This document shows positions 4,109-5,833 of a DNA stretch of 5,833 nt, piece by piece. Source of the stretch: Pseudomonadota bacterium (GTDB lineage: Bacteria > Myxococcota > Myxococcia > Myxococcales > Myxococcaceae). The translations under genes and the position numbers were made by a program. The stretch lies in NCBI GenBank assembly GCA_023424585.1, contig JAFADT010000721.1, forward strand, positions 1 to 5,833, given 5' to 3'. Positions within the stretch are counted from its first letter, which is position 1, and each line of letters begins with the position of its first letter. The notes beneath the pieces were generated by a model that was not told the DNA's origin, did no database searches, and was given only the letters and a program-made list of their open reading frames with translations.

Positions 4109-5833
4109 TCAGCGAGTTGCGGCGGCCGGGGCGGGACGCCGGGACTGCTTCCAATGCAACACATCCTCGGCCCGGGCGTGGTGGGTGGGGCCGGCCTGCT
4201 GGAAGGTGGCCAGCGCCTGGTCCGCGAGCGCGAGGGCCTGGGTCCGGTCCTCGCCCGCGTCCCACCGCGCGCGGGCGAGCTCGAACTGGAGCTCCGCGGT
4301 GCGCACCGCGCTCCAGCCGAGGGGCTGGATGATGGCCAGGGCGCGCTCGGCGGCCTCGCGGGCCCTCCTCGGCTCCCGCAGGTCCAGGTAGGTCCGGGCC
4401 AGCTCCGTCAGGCCGGAGACGAGCATCGCGTGGCCGGGGCCATCGGTGGCCTCGCGCGCGGCCAGCACCTGCTCCAGCTCCGCCGCGGCCTCGCGCGCGT
4501 GGCCGGTCCCGCGCAGCACCCGGGCCTGCTCCTCGCGCACGCGCAGGACCGCGTCGCTCCGGGGGCCGGACAGCCGCTCCTGGAGGGCCAGGACCTTCGC
4601 GTAGCGCGCCAGGGCCTCCGGCAGCGAGCCCTGCTGCTCCTCCATCTGGGCCAGGTATTCGAGCGACAGGGCGTACTCGACGTGGTCCGCCCCGAACGCC
4701 TGGACGGTCAGCGCCAGCGCGCGTTCATGCTCCTGGCGGGCGAGCGCGAACGTGCCCATGGCTTCGTGGAGGCGGCCCAGGTGGTTGTGCAGCCGCAGCG
4801 TGTCCAGGTGCGTGTCCCCGAGCATGGCGCTGCGGATCTCCAGGGCCTCCGTGTAGAGGGGCACGACGGACGCGGGTCCCTCCAGGCGCTCGCGGACCTC
4901 GCCCATCAGGACCAGCGTGTCCGCGACCGCGGGGTGGCGCGGGCCCAGCCGCTTGCGCTGGATGTCCAGCACCCGCTGGTAGAGCGCCAGGGCCTCGCCG
5001 GGCGCGTCCTGGCGCAGCCGCACCCGCGCGAAGTTGGTGAGGCTCTTCGCCGTGTCCGGATGATCCGCGCCCAGGACGCGCTCGCGGATCGCGGCGGCGC
5101 GCTGGAAGTGCTGCTGCGCCTGGGGCAGCAGCCCCTCGCCGAAGGCCACCGCGCCCAGGTTGTGCTCGATCTGGGCGTCCACCTCCTCCGCGGGGCCGGT
5201 GCGCTCCAGGAGCGCCCGCGCCTGCGCCGCGTGCTCCAGGCCCCGGTCGGCGTGCTCCAACTCGTAGCCCGTCACGAAGACGAGGTCCGCCTCCGAGCGC
5301 GCTGCGAGCAGGTCGTTCCGGCCGGCGAGCGCGGCGCGCATGCCCTCGGTCCAGCGCTGCTCCGCCTCCGCGTAGCGGGCCAGCCGCAGCTCGAACCACC
5401 CGATGGCGTGCAGGGCCTCCGCCTCCAGGGGTCGGTACGCCAGCTCGCGCGCCACCGCCAGCACCGCCTGCGCGTCCCCCAGGCCCTGGGCGTAGCGCCC
5501 CGTCTCCAGCAGCACCTGCGCGCGGGAGAGCCGGGCGCGAGCGTCCGAGAGCTTCGCGGCCACACCAGGGCCCTCCGGCGGCGGCACCACGGCGAGGAGC
5601 GACTCCACGCGCGCGCAGTCCGACACGCGCGGCAGCTTCTGCGCGGCCTCGGCCGCCTTCGCCACGAGCGGCGCGTCCGCGTGCTCCAGCACGTCCGCGA
5701 ACACGCCCAGTGACTGCAGGCGCGAGTCCAGGCACGCCATGCGCAGCGCCAGCACGGACTCCGGCTGCTCCTGCCGCACGCGCGTGGCCTGGCAGGTCCG
5801 GACGTAGCCCTCCTCCCAGCTCCGGGCGTAGTC
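4109..5833 (-). CDS. TPR-rich C-terminal part of a probable myxobacterial Ser/Thr protein kinase, truncated by window edge
   Basis: The frame is open from the right edge of the window to TGA at 4109-4111, giving 574 residues; the N-terminus is missing. The first visible residues (W6, C14-Q-A-T-R, V19-R-Q-E-Q, L30-R-M-A-C-L-D-S-R-L) match the linker that follows the kinase and membrane segments in many myxobacterial Ser/Thr kinases with TPR tails. The kinase domain itself is not in the window, so kinase identity is inference; a stand-alone TPR protein or TPR-bearing regulator remains possible. TPR-like helices fill about 90-560. The central repeats are kinesin-light-chain type: a conserved Gly (in LGxxHP-like motifs) recurs every 42 residues at 255, 297, 339, 381, 423 and 465. 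Such arrays bind proteins. A GTG at 5777-5779 could be mistaken for a start, but the linker motif continues upstream of it. Confidence 0.85.
   Translation of the reverse strand, partial: DYARSWEEGYVRTCQATRVRQEQPESVLALRMACLDSRLQSLGVFADVLEHADAPLVAKAAEAAQKLPRVSDCARVESLLAVVPPPEGPGVAAKLSDARARLSRAQVLLETGRYAQGLGDAQAVLAVARELAYRPLEAEALHAIGWFELRLARYAEAEQRWTEGMRAALAGRNDLLAARSEADLVFVTGYELEHADRGLEHAAQARALLERTGPAEEVDAQIEHNLGAVAFGEGLLPQAQQHFQRAAAIRERVLGADHPDTAKSLTNFARVRLRQDAPGEALALYQRVLDIQRKRLGPRHPAVADTLVLMGEVRERLEGPASVVPLYTEALEIRSAMLGDTHLDTLRLHNHLGRLHEAMGTFALARQEHERALALTVQAFGADHVEYALSLEYLAQMEEQQGSLPEALARYAKVLALQERLSGPRSDAVLRVREEQARVLRGTGHAREAAAELEQVLAAREATDGPGHAMLVSGLTELARTYLDLREPRRAREAAERALAIIQPLGWSAVRTAELQFELARARWDAGEDRTQALALADQALATFQQAGPTHHARAEDVLHWKQSRRPAPAAATR

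Noticed and set aside
4154..5713. Long plus-strand open frame (519 codons) opposite the TPR gene
   Set aside because: The translation is low-complexity Arg/Gln/Leu/Gly-rich, as expected for the complement of TPR codons. The minus strand has clear periodic TPR motifs.
1..5833. CRISPR arrays, tRNA/rRNA genes, insertion sequences or attachment sites
   Set aside because: No regularly spaced repeats, tRNA-like cloverleaf, transposase motifs or terminal inverted repeats were seen. The only tandem repeat is the coding 15-nt unit in the precursor gene.

Overview
The window is very GC-rich, with coding sequence dominated by G/C at third codon positions, and it reads as myxobacterial DNA (Myxococcus/Corallococcus-like). 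The main support is the C-terminal half of a large minus-strand protein at the right edge. Its linker (W..., C.AT, LRM.CL) followed by kinesin-light-chain-type TPRs is typical of myxobacterial Ser/Thr kinases. The taxonomic placement is inference; no marker gene is present.

Layout, left to right. (1) Positions 1-816 (+) hold the 3' part of a gluzincin-type metallopeptidase-like protein with HEMLH and a downstream TEGLATYY motif. (2) Positions 910-1533 (+) encode a secreted YceI-family protein. (3) Positions 1592-1855 (+) encode an 87-residue lipoprotein ending in three tandem GSCGA-type pentapeptides. (4) Positions 1986-2834 (+) encode an MNIO/DUF692 enzyme. (5) Positions 2831-3589 (+) encode a DUF2063 partner protein that overlaps the enzyme gene by 4 bp. 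(6) Positions 3612-4064 (-) encode a proline/glycine-rich protein of unknown function, convergent with the plus-strand block. (7) Positions 4109-5833 (-) hold the C-terminal TPR part of a probable Ser/Thr kinase whose N-terminus lies beyond the window.

The most interesting content is genes 3-5. A short Cys-repeat precursor, an MNIO enzyme and a DUF2063 partner form the core of a bufferin/HvfABC-type RiPP system. In studied members the MNIO enzyme, helped by the partner, oxidatively modifies precursor cysteines, and the product handles copper in the envelope. Here the precursor carries a lipobox (LATGC), so the product is predicted to be a membrane-anchored, copper-sequestering lipopeptide. 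The motif is EGSCG/AGSCG rather than the EGKCG described for HvfA. A secreted YceI protein sits directly upstream, and no DoxX-type BufD gene is visible.

Between the precursor and enzyme genes lies a strong intrinsic-terminator-like hairpin (14-bp stem, 4-nt loop, T-rich tail). Just before it, one GGAGG-containing segment can pair with either an upstream or a downstream CCTCCC. Only about 45 nt separate the T-rich tail from the enzyme start codon. The simplest reading is a partial terminator that gives much more precursor than enzyme mRNA, possibly modulated by alternative folding. This is a sequence-based inference that needs RNA data.
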